The notes beneath the pieces were generated by a model. That model saw only the letters and a program-made list of their open reading frames with translations. It did no database searches and was not told the DNA's origin. DNA of 64,000 nucleotides from Frateuria terrea. GTDB taxonomy: Bacteria > Pseudomonadota > Gammaproteobacteria > Xanthomonadales > Rhodanobacteraceae. The DNA lies in the NCBI RefSeq assembly GCF_900115705.1, contig NZ_FOXL01000005.1, positions 414,454-478,453 on the forward strand. Reading direction: 5' to 3'. Every line of letters starts with the position of its first letter. The stretch's first letter is position 1. This document shows positions 35,155-44,052 of this stretch, in pieces. Made by a program: the position numbers and the translations under genes.

Positions 35155-36423
35155 ATGGCTACGGCTAACGCAATCGCCAAGAACGCGCGTGAACTGGGCG
35201 CCCAGCGCGCCGAGGTCAGCAGGCTGACCCTGTACGACTGGGTCGCGCTGGACAAGCGCGGCAAGGTCATGAAGGGCGAAATGCCGGCGAAGAACGCCTC
35301 GCTGGTCAAGGCCGAACTGCGCCGCCAGGGCATGAACCCGCAGACCGTGCGCGAGAAGGCCAAGCCGCTGTTCGGCGCGACCGGAAAGACGGTCAAGCCG
35401 GGGGATGTGGCGGTCTTCAGCCGTCAGATCGCCACCATGATGGCGTCCGGCGTACCGATGGTGCAGTCCTTCGAGATCATCGCCGGCGGACAGAGGAACG
35501 TCCGCTTCAAGAACATGCTGCTCGACGTCAAGCAGGGCATCGAAGGCGGTGCTTCGCTGCACGAGGCTCTCGGCAAGTACCCTGTGCAGTTCGACGAGCT
35601 GTACCGCAACCTGGTGCGCGCCGGCGAATCGGCGGGCGTGCTCGACACGGTGCTGGACACGGTGGCGACCTACAAGGAACGCACCGAGAGCATCAAGAAG
35701 AAGATCAAGAAGGCGCTGTTCTATCCCGCGATGGTGCTGGCCGTGGTGTTCCTGGTCACCATGATCATGCTGCTGTTCGTCGTGCCGGTGTTCGCGCAGA
35801 CGTTCAAGGACGCCGGCGCCGAGCTGCCGGCACCGACCCAGTTCGTGCTCAGCGCTTCGAATTTCATGGTGCACTATTGGTGGATAGTGATCGGCATCGT
35901 GTTCGGTTCGATCAGCGGCATCATTGCGGGCAAGAAACGTTCGCTCAAGTTTGCCCACTTCCTGGACCGTGTCTCGTTGCGGATGCCGGTCATGGGCAAC
36001 ATCCTGCGCCAGTCGGCGATCGCCCGCTTCGCGCGCACCCTCGGCGTGACTTTCCGCGCCGGCGTGCCACTGGTGGAGGCGCTCGACGCGGTGGCCGGGG
36101 CGACCGGCAGCGTGACCTATGGCGACGCGGTCAAACGCATGCGCGATGACATCGCGGTAGGCCACCAGCTCCAGCTGGCCATGAAGCAGACCGGCCTGTT
36201 CCCGAACATGGTCGTGCAGATGACCGCCATCGGCGAGGAATCCGGCGCGCTCGACAACATGCTGTTCAAGGTGGCCGAGTTCTACGAGGAAGAAGTGAAC
36301 ACTGCCGTGGACACGCTCTCTACCCTGCTCGAACCGTTGATCATGGTGGTTCTGGGCGTGCTGGTGGGTGGCATGGTGGTCTCGCTGTACCTGCCGATCT
36401 TCAAGCTGGCCGGGACGGTATAA
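35155..36423 (+). CDS. pilC: Type IV pilus inner-membrane platform PilC
   Basis: Polytopic platform protein that connects the motor ATPases with the growing pilus. The 422 residues show two T2SSF domains (about 80-205 and 285-405), each with membrane segments, including AVFSRQIATMMASGVP, the QGIEGGASLHEAL helix, FARTLGVTFRAGVPLVEAL and the final LEPLIMVVLGVLVGGMVVSLYLPIF. Length is typical. It follows pilB and precedes pilD, the usual order. Confidence 0.96.
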   Translation: MATANAIAKNARELGAQRAEVSRLTLYDWVALDKRGKVMKGEMPAKNASLVKAELRRQGMNPQTVREKAKPLFGATGKTVKPGDVAVFSRQIATMMASGVPMVQSFEIIAGGQRNVRFKNMLLDVKQGIEGGASLHEALGKYPVQFDELYRNLVRAGESAGVLDTVLDTVATYKERTESIKKKIKKALFYPAMVLAVVFLVTMIMLLFVVPVFAQTFKDAGAELPAPTQFVLSASNFMVHYWWIVIGIVFGSISGIIAGKKRSLKFAHFLDRVSLRMPVMGNILRQSAIARFARTLGVTFRAGVPLVEALDAVAGATGSVTYGDAVKRMRDDIAVGHQLQLAMKQTGLFPNMVVQMTAIGEESGALDNMLFKVAEFYEEEVNTAVDTLSTLLEPLIMVVLGVLVGGMVVSLYLPIFKLAGTV

Positions 36424-36510
36424 GTGCGTCATCCCTGATCGCCTCAGTAGGTTTGCCTGCTGCAGAGTGGTAGAACACGCTACTGATTGGCATCGAAAGC
36501 GGCCATCCAT

Positions 36511-36536
36511 GACCGCACTATTCAACAAGTGCGGTC
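36511..36536 (+). promoter_or_regulatory. Perfect 9-bp hairpin between pilC and pilD
   Basis: GACCGCACT (36511-36519) pairs with AGTGCGGTC (36528-36536) around an 8-base AT-rich loop. No T run follows. It lies in the 190-base gap between pilC and the preferred pilD start and may mark differential stability or partial termination within the pilBCD transcript. Confidence 0.55.
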
Positions 36537-36613
36537 GCATCCTGAACCCTGGAGTGCGCTTTCGCGGAGCCGGAAGCGATCATCCCGCGACCGTGCTCTT
36601 CACTGGACAAGGC

Positions 36614-37471
36614 ATGCTCGAACTACCGGTTTGGCTGTGGATCACCTTCGCCGGCATGCTCGGCCTGCTGGTAGGCAGCTTCCTCAACGTGGTGATTCTG
36701 CGCCTGCCCGCGCGGCTCGAGGCGCAGTGGAGGCGCGAGGCGCAGGAGGAACTGGCGCTGCAGGCGTCCGACGCGCCACTGCCGCCAGGTATCGTGCGCG
36801 AGCCTTCGCATTGCCCGCACTGCAAGCACCCGCTGTCGGCAGCCGACAACATTCCGCTGTTCGGCTGGCTTCTGCTTCGGGGCCGATGCCGTTATTGCCA
36901 CGCGCCTATCTCGCTCCAGTATCCGCTCGTCGAACTGCTCTGCGGCGTGCTGAGCGTGGCGGTGGTATGGAAGTTCGGGCCGGGCTGGACGGCGCTGGCG
37001 GGCCTGGTGTTCACCTGGATGCTGATCGCGCTGGCGGGCATCGACTTGCGCACCCAGCTACTGCCCGACCAGCTCACCCTCCCGCTGCTGTGGCTTGGCC
37101 TGCTGCTGTCATTGCTGCCGATGTACGTACTGCCGGCGCCGGCGATCCTGGGCGCGGCGCTGGGTTATCTCAGCCTGTGGAGCGTGTACTGGCTGTTCAA
37201 GCTGCTCACCGGCAAGGAAGGCATGGGCTATGGCGACTTCAAGTTGCTGGCAGCCCTGGGCGCGTGGATGGGACCGGGCGCGCTGCTGCCGGTGGTGCTT
37301 CTGTCTTCGCTGGTGGGCGCGATCATCGGCGGGCTGCTGATCGTGATGCGCAAGCACGGCCGCGAGGTACCGATGCCGTTTGGCCCGTTCATCGCCATGG
37401 CCGGCTGGATCTGGTTCATCGCCGGTGAGCCGTTGCTGCAGGGCTATCTGCACCTGACCGGGCTGCGATGA
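36614..37471 (+). CDS. pilD: Prepilin peptidase/N-methyltransferase PilD
   Basis: Aspartic membrane protease that cleaves prepilin leaders after Gly and methylates the new N terminus; it also serves type II secretion pseudopilins. The 285 residues contain GSFLNVVILRLP, the zinc tetracysteine domain (HCPHCKHP...CRYCHAP), and catalytic Asp residues in AGIDLRTQLLPD and GYGDFKLLAALG. About eight membrane helices. The frame is open upstream (an ATG at 36509), but the start at 36614 gives the standard length. Its TGA overlaps the coaE ATG. Confidence 0.94.
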   Translation: MLELPVWLWITFAGMLGLLVGSFLNVVILRLPARLEAQWRREAQEELALQASDAPLPPGIVREPSHCPHCKHPLSAADNIPLFGWLLLRGRCRYCHAPISLQYPLVELLCGVLSVAVVWKFGPGWTALAGLVFTWMLIALAGIDLRTQLLPDQLTLPLLWLGLLLSLLPMYVLPAPAILGAALGYLSLWSVYWLFKLLTGKEGMGYGDFKLLAALGAWMGPGALLPVVLLSSLVGAIIGGLLIVMRKHGREVPMPFGPFIAMAGWIWFIAGEPLLQGYLHLTGLR

Positions 37472-38085
37472 AGCAGCACGTCGCCCGTGCCATCGGCCTG
37501 ACCGGCGGCATCGCGGCCGGCAAGACCGCGGTGGCGCGCCGCTTCGAGGCGCTGGGCGTGCCGGTGCATGATGCCGACGTAGCCGCCCGGGTCGTGGTCG
37601 AACCAGGCAGCGAAGGCCTCGCGGCGATCGTCGACACCTTCGGGCAGGGGGTGCTCGATGCGCATGGCCGGCTGGACCGCGCGGCCATGCGCCGTCGCGT
37701 GTTTGCCGATGGCGAGGCCAAGCGCCAGCTTGAAGCCATCATCCATCCGCGTGTGCGCGAATGGCTCCGCCAGCATGCGCTGGCCGAAACCGCGCCCTAT
37801 TGTCTGCTGGCCATTCCGCTACTGGTGGAGAACATCGACCATTACCGATGGCTTGACCGCATCCTCCTGGTAGACGTGCCCGAGGCGGTACAGCTCGAAC
37901 GCCTGATCGCCCGCGACGGTATCGACCGCGCACTGGCCGAACGCATGTTGGCGCAGCAGGCCAGTCGCGCCGAGCGGCTGGCACTGGCCGACGACGTCAT
38001 CGACAACAGCAGCAGCGAAGCGGCGCTGGACGCCCACGTGCAGGCGCTGCATCGGCGCTATCTGGCACTGGCAGCGGAGCGGTAA
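37468..38085 (+). CDS. coaE: Dephospho-CoA kinase
   Basis: Last step of CoA synthesis: ATP-dependent 3'-phosphorylation of dephospho-CoA. The 205 residues have the P-loop LTGGIAAGKTAVAR, the HDADVAAR substrate segment and the IPLLVE motif, with the C-terminal DDVIDNSSS typical of the family. It starts four bases inside pilD (ATGA overlap), the common pilD-coaE coupling in gammaproteobacteria. Confidence 0.95.
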   Translation: MKQHVARAIGLTGGIAAGKTAVARRFEALGVPVHDADVAARVVVEPGSEGLAAIVDTFGQGVLDAHGRLDRAAMRRRVFADGEAKRQLEAIIHPRVREWLRQHALAETAPYCLLAIPLLVENIDHYRWLDRILLVDVPEAVQLERLIARDGIDRALAERMLAQQASRAERLALADDVIDNSSSEAALDAHVQALHRRYLALAAER

Positions 38086-38107
38086 AGCTACGAGCTTCCC
38101 GTAGCTT
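38085..38107. terminator. Hairpin between converging coaE and mutT
   Basis: AAGCTACG (38085-38092) pairs with CGTAGCTT (38100-38107) around a 7-base loop, starting in the coaE stop codon. There is no proper T run on either strand. Position between converging genes suggests a weak bidirectional terminator. Confidence 0.45.
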
Positions 38108-38147
38108 GCCGAAGAAATCCGCAAGGCCCGAGGGTCGTGGGTAGGTG

Positions 38148-38552
38148 CTACGAAACCTGCCCGGCAACGGCCGCGAGCAAGGCGCGCAGTATTTCCCGAT
38201 CCGCCGGAGCCAGCAACGACTCCGGAACATCCTGCAGCCGCAGCCATTGCAAGGCCTGCCCTTCCATCGACCGCGGCGATCCGCGCCATCGCCCGACGCG
38301 CCACGCGTCCAGCAGCAGGGCGTGCTCGCCGTAGCTCCAGGGCACCTGGATCAGCGGCGCGGCATGAGCCGGTTCGACCTGGATATCCAGTTCCTCGTGC
38401 AGTTCGCGGGCCAGGCCGGCAGCTGGAGTTTCATGGGGTTCCAACTTGCCGCCGGGGAACTCCCACATTCCTGCCAGGTGCTTGCCGGGCGGCCGTTGCG
38501 CGAGCAGCACGCGGCCGACCGGATCGAGCAGCACGCCGGCCATCACATGCAT
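38148..38552 (-). CDS. mutT: MutT-type NUDIX hydrolase (8-oxo-dGTP diphosphatase)
   Basis: A 134-residue NUDIX protein, probably cleansing 8-oxo-dGTP from the nucleotide pool. The Nudix box is GGKLEPHETPAAGLARELHEEL, with the last conserved Gly replaced by Asp; the start MHVMAGVLLDPVGRVLLAQRP is typical of MutT. The frame is open upstream to 38621 but that extension is not family-like and would overlap folA. It starts 16 bases after the folA stop on the same strand. Confidence 0.88.
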   Translation of the reverse strand: MHVMAGVLLDPVGRVLLAQRPPGKHLAGMWEFPGGKLEPHETPAAGLARELHEELDIQVEPAHAAPLIQVPWSYGEHALLLDAWRVGRWRGSPRSMEGQALQWLRLQDVPESLLAPADREILRALLAAVAGQVS

Positions 38553-38568
38553 CGTGGCAGCCAACGGC

Positions 38569-39057
38569 TCAGGCTTCGCGGACGTACTCGACCATGTCGA
38601 AGCTGTACGCGTGCTCGGCATCGACCTTGTGATGGGTCCGTGCGACCTCGGTCCAGTCGCGCAGGTGGATGCCCGGGAAGAACGTGTCCGCGCCCTCGAC
38701 GGCCGCGCTGACCCAGGTCAGGTACATGCGCCGGGCGAACGGCAGCGCTGCGGCATAGACCTGGCCGCCGCCGATCACCATCAGGCCGGTCCCACCTGCG
38801 CGCGCCTGCGCTTCCTCCAGCGAACGCACGGCCACCTGCCCGGGAAACGGTGCCTCGTGGCGGCGCGAGAGCACCAGGTTGTGCCGGTCCGGCAGGGCTC
38901 GTCCGATCGCCACCGCGGTGTTGTAGCCCATCAGCACGTACTTGCCGAGCGTCAACTGCTTGAACCAGCGCAGGTCGTCCGGCAGGTGCCAGGGCAGCTG
39001 CCCCTTGCGGCCGATGGCGAAGTTCTCATCCAGCGCGGCGATCAACGAAATGGACAT
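38569..39057 (-). CDS. folA: Dihydrofolate reductase
   Basis: NADPH-dependent reduction of dihydrofolate to tetrahydrofolate. The 162 residues show ISLIAALDENFAIGRKGQLPWHLPDDLRWF (catalytic Asp in PDDL), the VLMGYNT NADPH loop, NLVLSRR and VIGGGQVYAAAL. In VLMGYNT the usual Arg/Lys of GRxT is Tyr-Asn, a mild departure. Heads the folA-mutT pair. About 250 bases upstream contain no gene that I can support. Confidence 0.95.
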   Translation of the reverse strand: MSISLIAALDENFAIGRKGQLPWHLPDDLRWFKQLTLGKYVLMGYNTAVAIGRALPDRHNLVLSRRHEAPFPGQVAVRSLEEAQARAGGTGLMVIGGGQVYAAALPFARRMYLTWVSAAVEGADTFFPGIHLRDWTEVARTHHKVDAEHAYSFDMVEYVREA

Positions 39058-39311
39058 CGGGGCTCCAGGGATGGGTGGATGGTGCTGCCGCCTGGGCCCG
39101 TGAGGGTCCGCCGGCCATGCTCACATCCATTGTAGCCATTCGGGCGGCGGCGGAGGCGACGGTGACGGCTCCGCGGAGGATTCCGCGCTCGGTTCGTTCC
39201 TACCGGTGCCTGCGCGTGAGTGCGATGGCTGCAAATGGACGCGGCGAAGCCCGACGCCTGACCTGCGGGCACGCATGACGGGCGCGCTTGAGGTTCGAAC
39301 CGTTGGACCGC

Positions 39312-40379
39312 TCAAGGGGAGGGCTGGAACGGCGCCGTATCGGACTCGTCCGCGCCTGTAGGCGCACCACGCTCGTCGTCGTAGATCGCCACGTGGGCCA
39401 CGCCGTCGCCACCGATCCAGCCGCGATACATGCCGTCGGTATTGAACGGCATGGCAATGTTGCCCCTGGCATCCAGCGCGATGGCACCGCCATTGCCGCC
39501 CATCGAGGGGATTTCCTGGTTGATCACCTCCGCCGCGGCCCGCTCCAGCGGCACATGCATCAGCGATACGCGCATGCAGATCGCGTGCGCCGCCACCGTG
39601 CGGAGGTAGAACTCTCCCCAGCCGGTACCTGACACCGCGCAATCGGCATTGGCGTAAGTGCCCGCGCCGATGATCGGCGAGTCCCCTACCCTGCCCCAGC
39701 GTTTGTCGGTCATGCCGCCGGTGGAGGTGCCGGCGGCCAGGTGACCCCGCGCATCCAGCGCCACCGCGCCGACGGTGCCGAAGTGCTTGGCCGTTTCGAT
39801 GTCTGAATGCGGCTTGCCCTCACGGTCTTCCTTCAGCGCCTTCTGCAGTTGCTGCCAGCGCTGTTCGGTGCGGAAGTAGGAAGGATCGACCAGCGAGATG
39901 CCCGCCTCCTTCGCAAATGCCTCGGCTCCCTGGCCGATCAACATCACGTGCTGGGATTTCTCCATCACCGCGCGCGCCAGCAGGATCGGGTTCTTCACCC
40001 GCTCCACCCCCGCCACCGCGCCGGCGCGCAACGTACTGCCGTCCATGATGGCCGCATCCAGCTCGTTGCGCCCGTCGTGGGTGAATACCGCACCCCTGCC
40101 CGCGTTGAAGTTGGGATCGTCCTCCAGCACCGTGAGCGCCGCGGTAATGCCATCCAATGCCGGCTTGCCCGCCTTGAGTTGGGCATAGCCGCTCTGCAGG
40201 GCGCGCGCCAGCGCGGCGCGCACCTGGTTTTCCCGGGCGTGGTCCAAGTTGCGCTTGATGACGCCCGACCCGCCGTGGATGACCAGCACGGGCGTGGTGG
40301 AGGCATGGCTCATGGTGGCGACCCCCATCTCCAGGATGGCCAGGGCGGCCAAGGCGGCGAACACGCGCAGCGGCTTCAC
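39312..40379 (-). CDS. iaaA: Periplasmic isoaspartyl peptidase/L-asparaginase (Ntn hydrolase)
   Basis: Plant-type asparaginase that autocleaves to expose a catalytic Thr and removes beta-aspartyl residues or hydrolyses asparagine. It has a signal peptide (MKPLRVFAALAALAIL...), VLVIHGGSG, the NFNAGRGAVF motif and the cleavage site FG|TVGAVALD (T202 with the chosen start), then GDSPIIGAGTYA and the glycine-rich GNGGAIALD. GTG 40379 is preferred because GGGAGA precedes it by eight bases; a TTG at 40397 is in frame upstream. Confidence 0.92.
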   Translation of the reverse strand: MKPLRVFAALAALAILEMGVATMSHASTTPVLVIHGGSGVIKRNLDHARENQVRAALARALQSGYAQLKAGKPALDGITAALTVLEDDPNFNAGRGAVFTHDGRNELDAAIMDGSTLRAGAVAGVERVKNPILLARAVMEKSQHVMLIGQGAEAFAKEAGISLVDPSYFRTEQRWQQLQKALKEDREGKPHSDIETAKHFGTVGAVALDARGHLAAGTSTGGMTDKRWGRVGDSPIIGAGTYANADCAVSGTGWGEFYLRTVAAHAICMRVSLMHVPLERAAAEVINQEIPSMGGNGGAIALDARGNIAMPFNTDGMYRGWIGGDGVAHVAIYDDERGAPTGADESDTAPFQPSP

Positions 40380-40460
40380 TTGGATGTCTCCCGGCAATAG
40401 CTTGGGAGTATAGCCAGCCGCCCCATCCCCCAGCAGGCGCGACCGCTGCCGCAGGCCCGC

Positions 40461-41996
40461 TTACGACCTGGGTTCGAAACGAACGCGCCGGCTGTCGAAA
40501 ACCGCGCGCAAGCCGTCCACGTTGGCCACCATCTGCATCGCCGACGTCGCCGGCACCTGCTGGAAGTCGAGCGTCACCTGGCGCTGGTCGATCGCTTGCG
40601 GATTGACCAGCACGAAACCGGCCGTCGTGGCGATCCAGCCGGCCACCTGGCGCGCAGCCGTGCCCTGGACCTTCATGGTGATCGGCGCATCCACGGCGCC
40701 CTTGGCAGCCGTGGCGCTCGCCGGGCAGCCTGGCCGCGGCGTGATTTCCAGAGCGTATTGCCGGCCGGCGCCTGGCAGCTTGCCAGACACCCGCAGCGGC
40801 TGCCCGAGCATTCCTTCCAGATGATCCTGGGTTGGCGTGGCGCCGTCCTCCCCGCGCACCGCCAGCTCGATGCGCACGCGCCGGCTTGCCGTGGCTCGCG
40901 TAACAGCATCCAGCGTGATGCCCTGGGTCTCCAGCGTGGCCGCCTGGCCCGGCCGCATGCAAAGCGCAACCTTGAGCTGTTGAGCATGGGTCGCCTGGGC
41001 ATCGTCGCGGGCCAGCGTGAGCCCGATGTCGAGCTGATACTGCTCGGCCGCGGCAACTGGCCGTTGCGCCTGCGGTGGCATCGGCGCGCTGGCCGCATAG
41101 ACCGTGCCGGCAAGCGCAACGGCGATGGACAGGCTGGCGAGGCCGCCGAGGCGACGACGGGTAGAACCGTGCGAGGGCAACTTCAGCATGGCGATACGCT
41201 CCGTAAGTGGGTGGCGGGACGACCAACTGCAGCCGACCGGCAACGCCTGCCTGGCGGTCGGGGTTTTCAACATCGCCTGGGCGTAGCTGCGACGGCAGCC
41301 GTTGCGCTCGCGCAACACCGCGGCGTCGCAGGCCAGCTCCTGGTCGTGGCGCAGCGCCGCGAGTGCCCACCAGGCCAGCGGGTGGAACCACAGCAGCGAG
41401 ACCAGCAGCTGCGCCAGCAAGCTCCACCAGCCGTCGCGGCGGCGCGCATGCATGGCCTCGTGGGCGAGGATCAGTGCCTGCTCCTCATCTGTGTAGCGGA
41501 GCGCGAAATCAGCCGGCACCACGATGCGCGGAAACCACGCTCCGACCAGCGCCGGCCCGGTCGCTACGCCGGTGGCACGCAGCACCGGCCACGGCAGCGC
41601 CAGGCCTTTGAGCCGGGTGGCGCCACGCAGACCCCGGCGATAGCCCGCCTGCGCTACGGCCGCCCGTACCAGGCTGGTGGCTGCGCCCAGTAGCCAGATC
41701 CAGCGCAGCACATCGGCCGGGTCCATGCCCGGGCTGTACGCGGGCGACCAGTGGTCGGTGGCCGCTATCGCGATCCACGCCACGCCCGAGAGGCCGCCTC
41801 CGCCGGTGATCGGCGTGTGGGGCAGCTGGCTGGCGAGCATCGCCAGCGGCGGCAACACCCACAGCAGGAAAGCGTTGCCGGCGCCGAACCAGCGCCGGCA
41901 CGGCCGCCGCAGCACCGCGACGCAGGCGAGCGCACCGGTGCAGACCAGGAGCAGCAGCACCACGGCGCCGGACCCGGCCAGCGCCTCAGTGCTCAT
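40461..41996 (-). CDS. BlaR1/M56-family membrane metallopeptidase sensor with unusual periplasmic C-terminal domain
   Basis: A 511-residue membrane protein. Several N-terminal helices surround a cytoplasmic zinc-peptidase domain with LAHEAMHARRRDGW (H179, E180, H183) and third ligand E220 in HDQELACDAAVL. After another helix (about 284-302) the extracytoplasmic part (303-511) has no penicillin-binding SxxK/KTG motifs. Its last 90 residues contain two repeats resembling STN/secretin short domains (ITMKVQGTAARQVAGWIA and VTLDFQQVPATSAMQMVA). By family, signal binding activates proteolysis and inactivates the partner BlaI. Its start lies 11 bases inside blaI. Confidence 0.85.
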   Translation of the reverse strand: MSTEALAGSGAVVLLLLVCTGALACVAVLRRPCRRWFGAGNAFLLWVLPPLAMLASQLPHTPITGGGGLSGVAWIAIAATDHWSPAYSPGMDPADVLRWIWLLGAATSLVRAAVAQAGYRRGLRGATRLKGLALPWPVLRATGVATGPALVGAWFPRIVVPADFALRYTDEEQALILAHEAMHARRRDGWWSLLAQLLVSLLWFHPLAWWALAALRHDQELACDAAVLRERNGCRRSYAQAMLKTPTARQALPVGCSWSSRHPLTERIAMLKLPSHGSTRRRLGGLASLSIAVALAGTVYAASAPMPPQAQRPVAAAEQYQLDIGLTLARDDAQATHAQQLKVALCMRPGQAATLETQGITLDAVTRATASRRVRIELAVRGEDGATPTQDHLEGMLGQPLRVSGKLPGAGRQYALEITPRPGCPASATAAKGAVDAPITMKVQGTAARQVAGWIATTAGFVLVNPQAIDQRQVTLDFQQVPATSAMQMVANVDGLRAVFDSRRVRFEPRS

Positions 41997-42354
41997 CGTC
42001 CAGCTCCTCCAGCAGCCGGCGCAGCTCGGCGATGTCTTTCTTCGACAGCTTGCGTTGCTCGGAGAAGTGCGCCACCAGCGGCGCCACGCGGCCACCGAAC
42101 AGGCGGTCGAGCAGCCCCTTGCTCTCCTGGGATACGTATTTCTCGCGGCTGAGCAGGGGCGTGTAGAGGTAGCGGCGGCCGTCGCGTTCGGCCTTGATCG
42201 CCTTCTTCTTCAGCAGGCGGTTGAGCAGGGACTTGACGGTACCTTCCTGCCAGCCCTGGCGCGGGGCGACCTCGGCCAGGATGTCCTCGGCGGTGCGTGG
42301 GGCCCCCTGCCAGAGGCATTCCATGATTGCGGACTCGGCTTCGCTGATCGTCAT
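41986..42354 (-). CDS. BlaI/MecI-family transcriptional repressor
   Basis: A 122-residue winged-helix repressor: MTISEAESAIMECLW, ILAEV, GWQEGTVKSLLNRLLKKKAI (recognition region) and RRYLYTPLLSREKYVSQE, then a C-terminal dimer helix region. It should bind the two palindromes just upstream of its own start and repress itself and the co-transcribed M56 sensor. The start at 42354 is family-typical with a TGGACGAG site; the frame extends to 42423 without a better start. Confidence 0.92.
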   Translation of the reverse strand: MTISEAESAIMECLWQGAPRTAEDILAEVAPRQGWQEGTVKSLLNRLLKKKAIKAERDGRRYLYTPLLSREKYVSQESKGLLDRLFGGRVAPLVAHFSEQRKLSKKDIAELRRLLEELDDEH

Positions 42355-42364
42355 CGCTCGTCCA

Positions 42365-42378
42365 TTTACAACTGTAAA
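42365..42378. promoter_or_regulatory. BlaI-type operator 1
   Basis: TTTACAACTGTAAA, a palindrome of the BlaI/MecI class (TTTAC-N4-GTAAA), 11 bases upstream of the repressor start. Its centre lies 26 bases from that of operator 2, so both dimers would sit on nearly the same face of the helix. Confidence 0.82.
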
Positions 42379-42389
42379 CGATAAAAAAG

Positions 42390-42405
42390 GTTTACACACG
42401 TAAAC
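42390..42405. promoter_or_regulatory. BlaI-type operator 2
   Basis: GTTTACACACGTAAAC, arms GTTTAC/GTAAAC with a 4-base spacer, matching operator 1 in design. The leftward promoter probably overlaps the two sites: TTGTTT, an 18-base gap and TATCGT are visible on the minus strand, a tentative match. The rightward CoA-transferase start is over 200 bases away. Confidence 0.82.
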
Positions 42406-42623
42406 AATATGGTCAAGTACCAAGGCGGGCAGGCAACGATGCTGGCCATGGCCAGGTTACGGAAACACGGGAGGTCGGTCCTGCGCATTCCCTCCCTGCC
42501 GTTCACGCCCGCCGCGACTGCCAGCAGGGCGACCGGGCGAACGGGCTTGCGACCTTGGTACGACGCGGGCGGCGGGCGTCCGTCGTATCCTTGGCAGCTG
42601 ACTCTCCACCGGAAGGCACTGCG

Positions 42624-43982
42624 ATGGACAAGGTGTATGCAAGCGCGAAGGCGGCTCTCGACGGCCTGCTGTTCGACGACATGACGATCGCCGCCGGCGG
42701 TTTCGGCCTGTGCGGCATCCCTGAGAACCTGATCGGCGCGCTGCTGGAAGCCGGCACCAAAGGCTTGACCATCGTCGGCAACAACGCCGGCGTGGACGAC
42801 TTCGGCATGGGCCCACTGCTCAAGACCCATCAGGTCAAGCGCGTGTACGCCTCGTACGTGGGCGAGAACAAGGAGTTCGAGCGGCAGGTGCTGTCGGGCG
42901 AGCTGGAACTGCACCTGACGCCGCAGGGCACGCTGGCCGAGAAGCTGCGTGCCGGCGGCGCCGGCATTCCTGGCTTCTACACGCGTACCGCGTTCGGCAC
43001 CAAGCTCGCCGAGGGCAAGGAAACCAGGGCCTTCGACGGCAAGGAATACGTGCTGGAGGAAGCCATCCACGCCGACGTCTCGATCGTCAAGGCGTGGAAA
43101 GGCGACCGCCTGGGCAATCTGGTGTTCCGCGAGACGGCGCGCAACTTCAACCCGATGATTGCCACCTGCGGCAAGGTCTGTGTGGCCGAGGTCGAGCACC
43201 TGGTCGAGGTGGGCGAGCTCGATCCGAACAATGTCCACGTGCCGGGCATCTACGTCGACCGTATCGTGCAGGGCGAGAAGTATGAGAAACGCATCGAGTT
43301 CCGCACCATCGCCGGCGCCAACACCGGGAAGGAAAATCCCACCCGCACGGCCATGGCCCGGCGCGCGGCGAAGGAACTGCGCGACGGCTTCTACGTGAAC
43401 CTGGGCATCGGCATCCCGACCCTGGTCGCCAACTACATTCCCGGGGGCATGGACGTGATCCTGCAGTCGGAGAACGGCCTGCTCGGCATCGGCCCGTTCC
43501 CGACCGAGGAGCAGATCGACCCGGACCTGATCAACGCGGGCAAGCAGACCATCACCACCCTGCCCGGCTCGGCCTTCTTCTCCAGCGCCGATTCGTTCGC
43601 GATGATCCGCGGCGGGCACATCGACCTGTCGATCCTGGGCGGCCTGGAGGTTTCCTGTACCGGCGACTTGGCCAACTGGATGGTGCCGGGCAAGATGGTC
43701 AAGGGGCCGGGCGGTGCGATGGACCTGGTCAGTGGCGTCAAGCGCGTGGTGGTGCTGATGGAACACACCGCGAAGGACGGCTCGCCGAAGATCAAGTCGC
43801 AGTGCGACCTGCCGTTGACCGGCAAGGAAGTGGTCGACCTGATCATCACCGACCTGTGCGTGTTCGAGGTCGAGAAGGGCAAGGGACTGACGCTGGTCGA
43901 GATCAACGAAGGCGTGACGCTGGACGAGGTCAGGGCCAAGACTGGTTGCGGGTTCGCCGTGTCACCCTCGCTGAAGGGCTGA
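42624..43982 (+). CDS. Succinyl-CoA:3-ketoacid CoA-transferase, A and B subunits fused
   Basis: Transfers CoA from succinyl-CoA to acetoacetate or similar 3-oxoacids. The single 452-residue frame carries the A-type half (residues 1-230: [33 protein letters not shown]) and B-type half (243-452: [26 protein letters not shown]), with the catalytic Glu283 in [11 protein letters not shown] short linker ([10 protein letters not shown]) joins them. Related bacteria commonly encode two separate subunits (LpsI/LpsJ or ScoA/ScoB); the fused form recalls mitochondrial SCOT. Good GGAAGG site before ATG 42624. Confidence 0.92.
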   Translation: MDKVYASAKAALDGLLFDDMTIAAGGFGLCGIPENLIGALLEAGTKGLTIVGNNAGVDDFGMGPLLKTHQVKRVYASYVGENKEFERQVLSGELELHLTPQGTLAEKLRAGGAGIPGFYTRTAFGTKLAEGKETRAFDGKEYVLEEAIHADVSIVKAWKGDRLGNLVFRETARNFNPMIATCGKVCVAEVEHLVEVGELDPNNVHVPGIYVDRIVQGEKYEKRIEFRTIAGANTGKENPTRTAMARRAAKELRDGFYVNLGIGIPTLVANYIPGGMDVILQSENGLLGIGPFPTEEQIDPDLINAGKQTITTLPGSAFFSSADSFAMIRGGHIDLSILGGLEVSCTGDLANWMVPGKMVKGPGGAMDLVSGVKRVVVLMEHTAKDGSPKIKSQCDLPLTGKEVVDLIITDLCVFEVEKGKGLTLVEINEGVTLDEVRAKTGCGFAVSPSLKG

Positions 43983-44002
43983 GCACGCCTCGATCAGGCC
44001 GC

Positions 44003-44025
44003 GCGGGAGCCCTGGGCGCTCCCGC
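44003..44025. terminator. Hairpin between converging CoA-transferase and histidine kinase genes
   Basis: GCGGGAGC (44003-44010) pairs with GCTCCCGC (44018-44025) around a 7-base loop. No T run on either strand. Located in the 70-base gap between two converging genes; probable weak bidirectional terminator. Confidence 0.5.
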
Positions 44026-44052
44026 CGGGGGCCTGGCGCCGGAGACTTCCGC

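Noticed and set aside
36511-36536. Hairpin as an integron attC or phage attachment site
   Set aside because: No integrase, no second copy and no conserved core; a simple stem-loop explains it.
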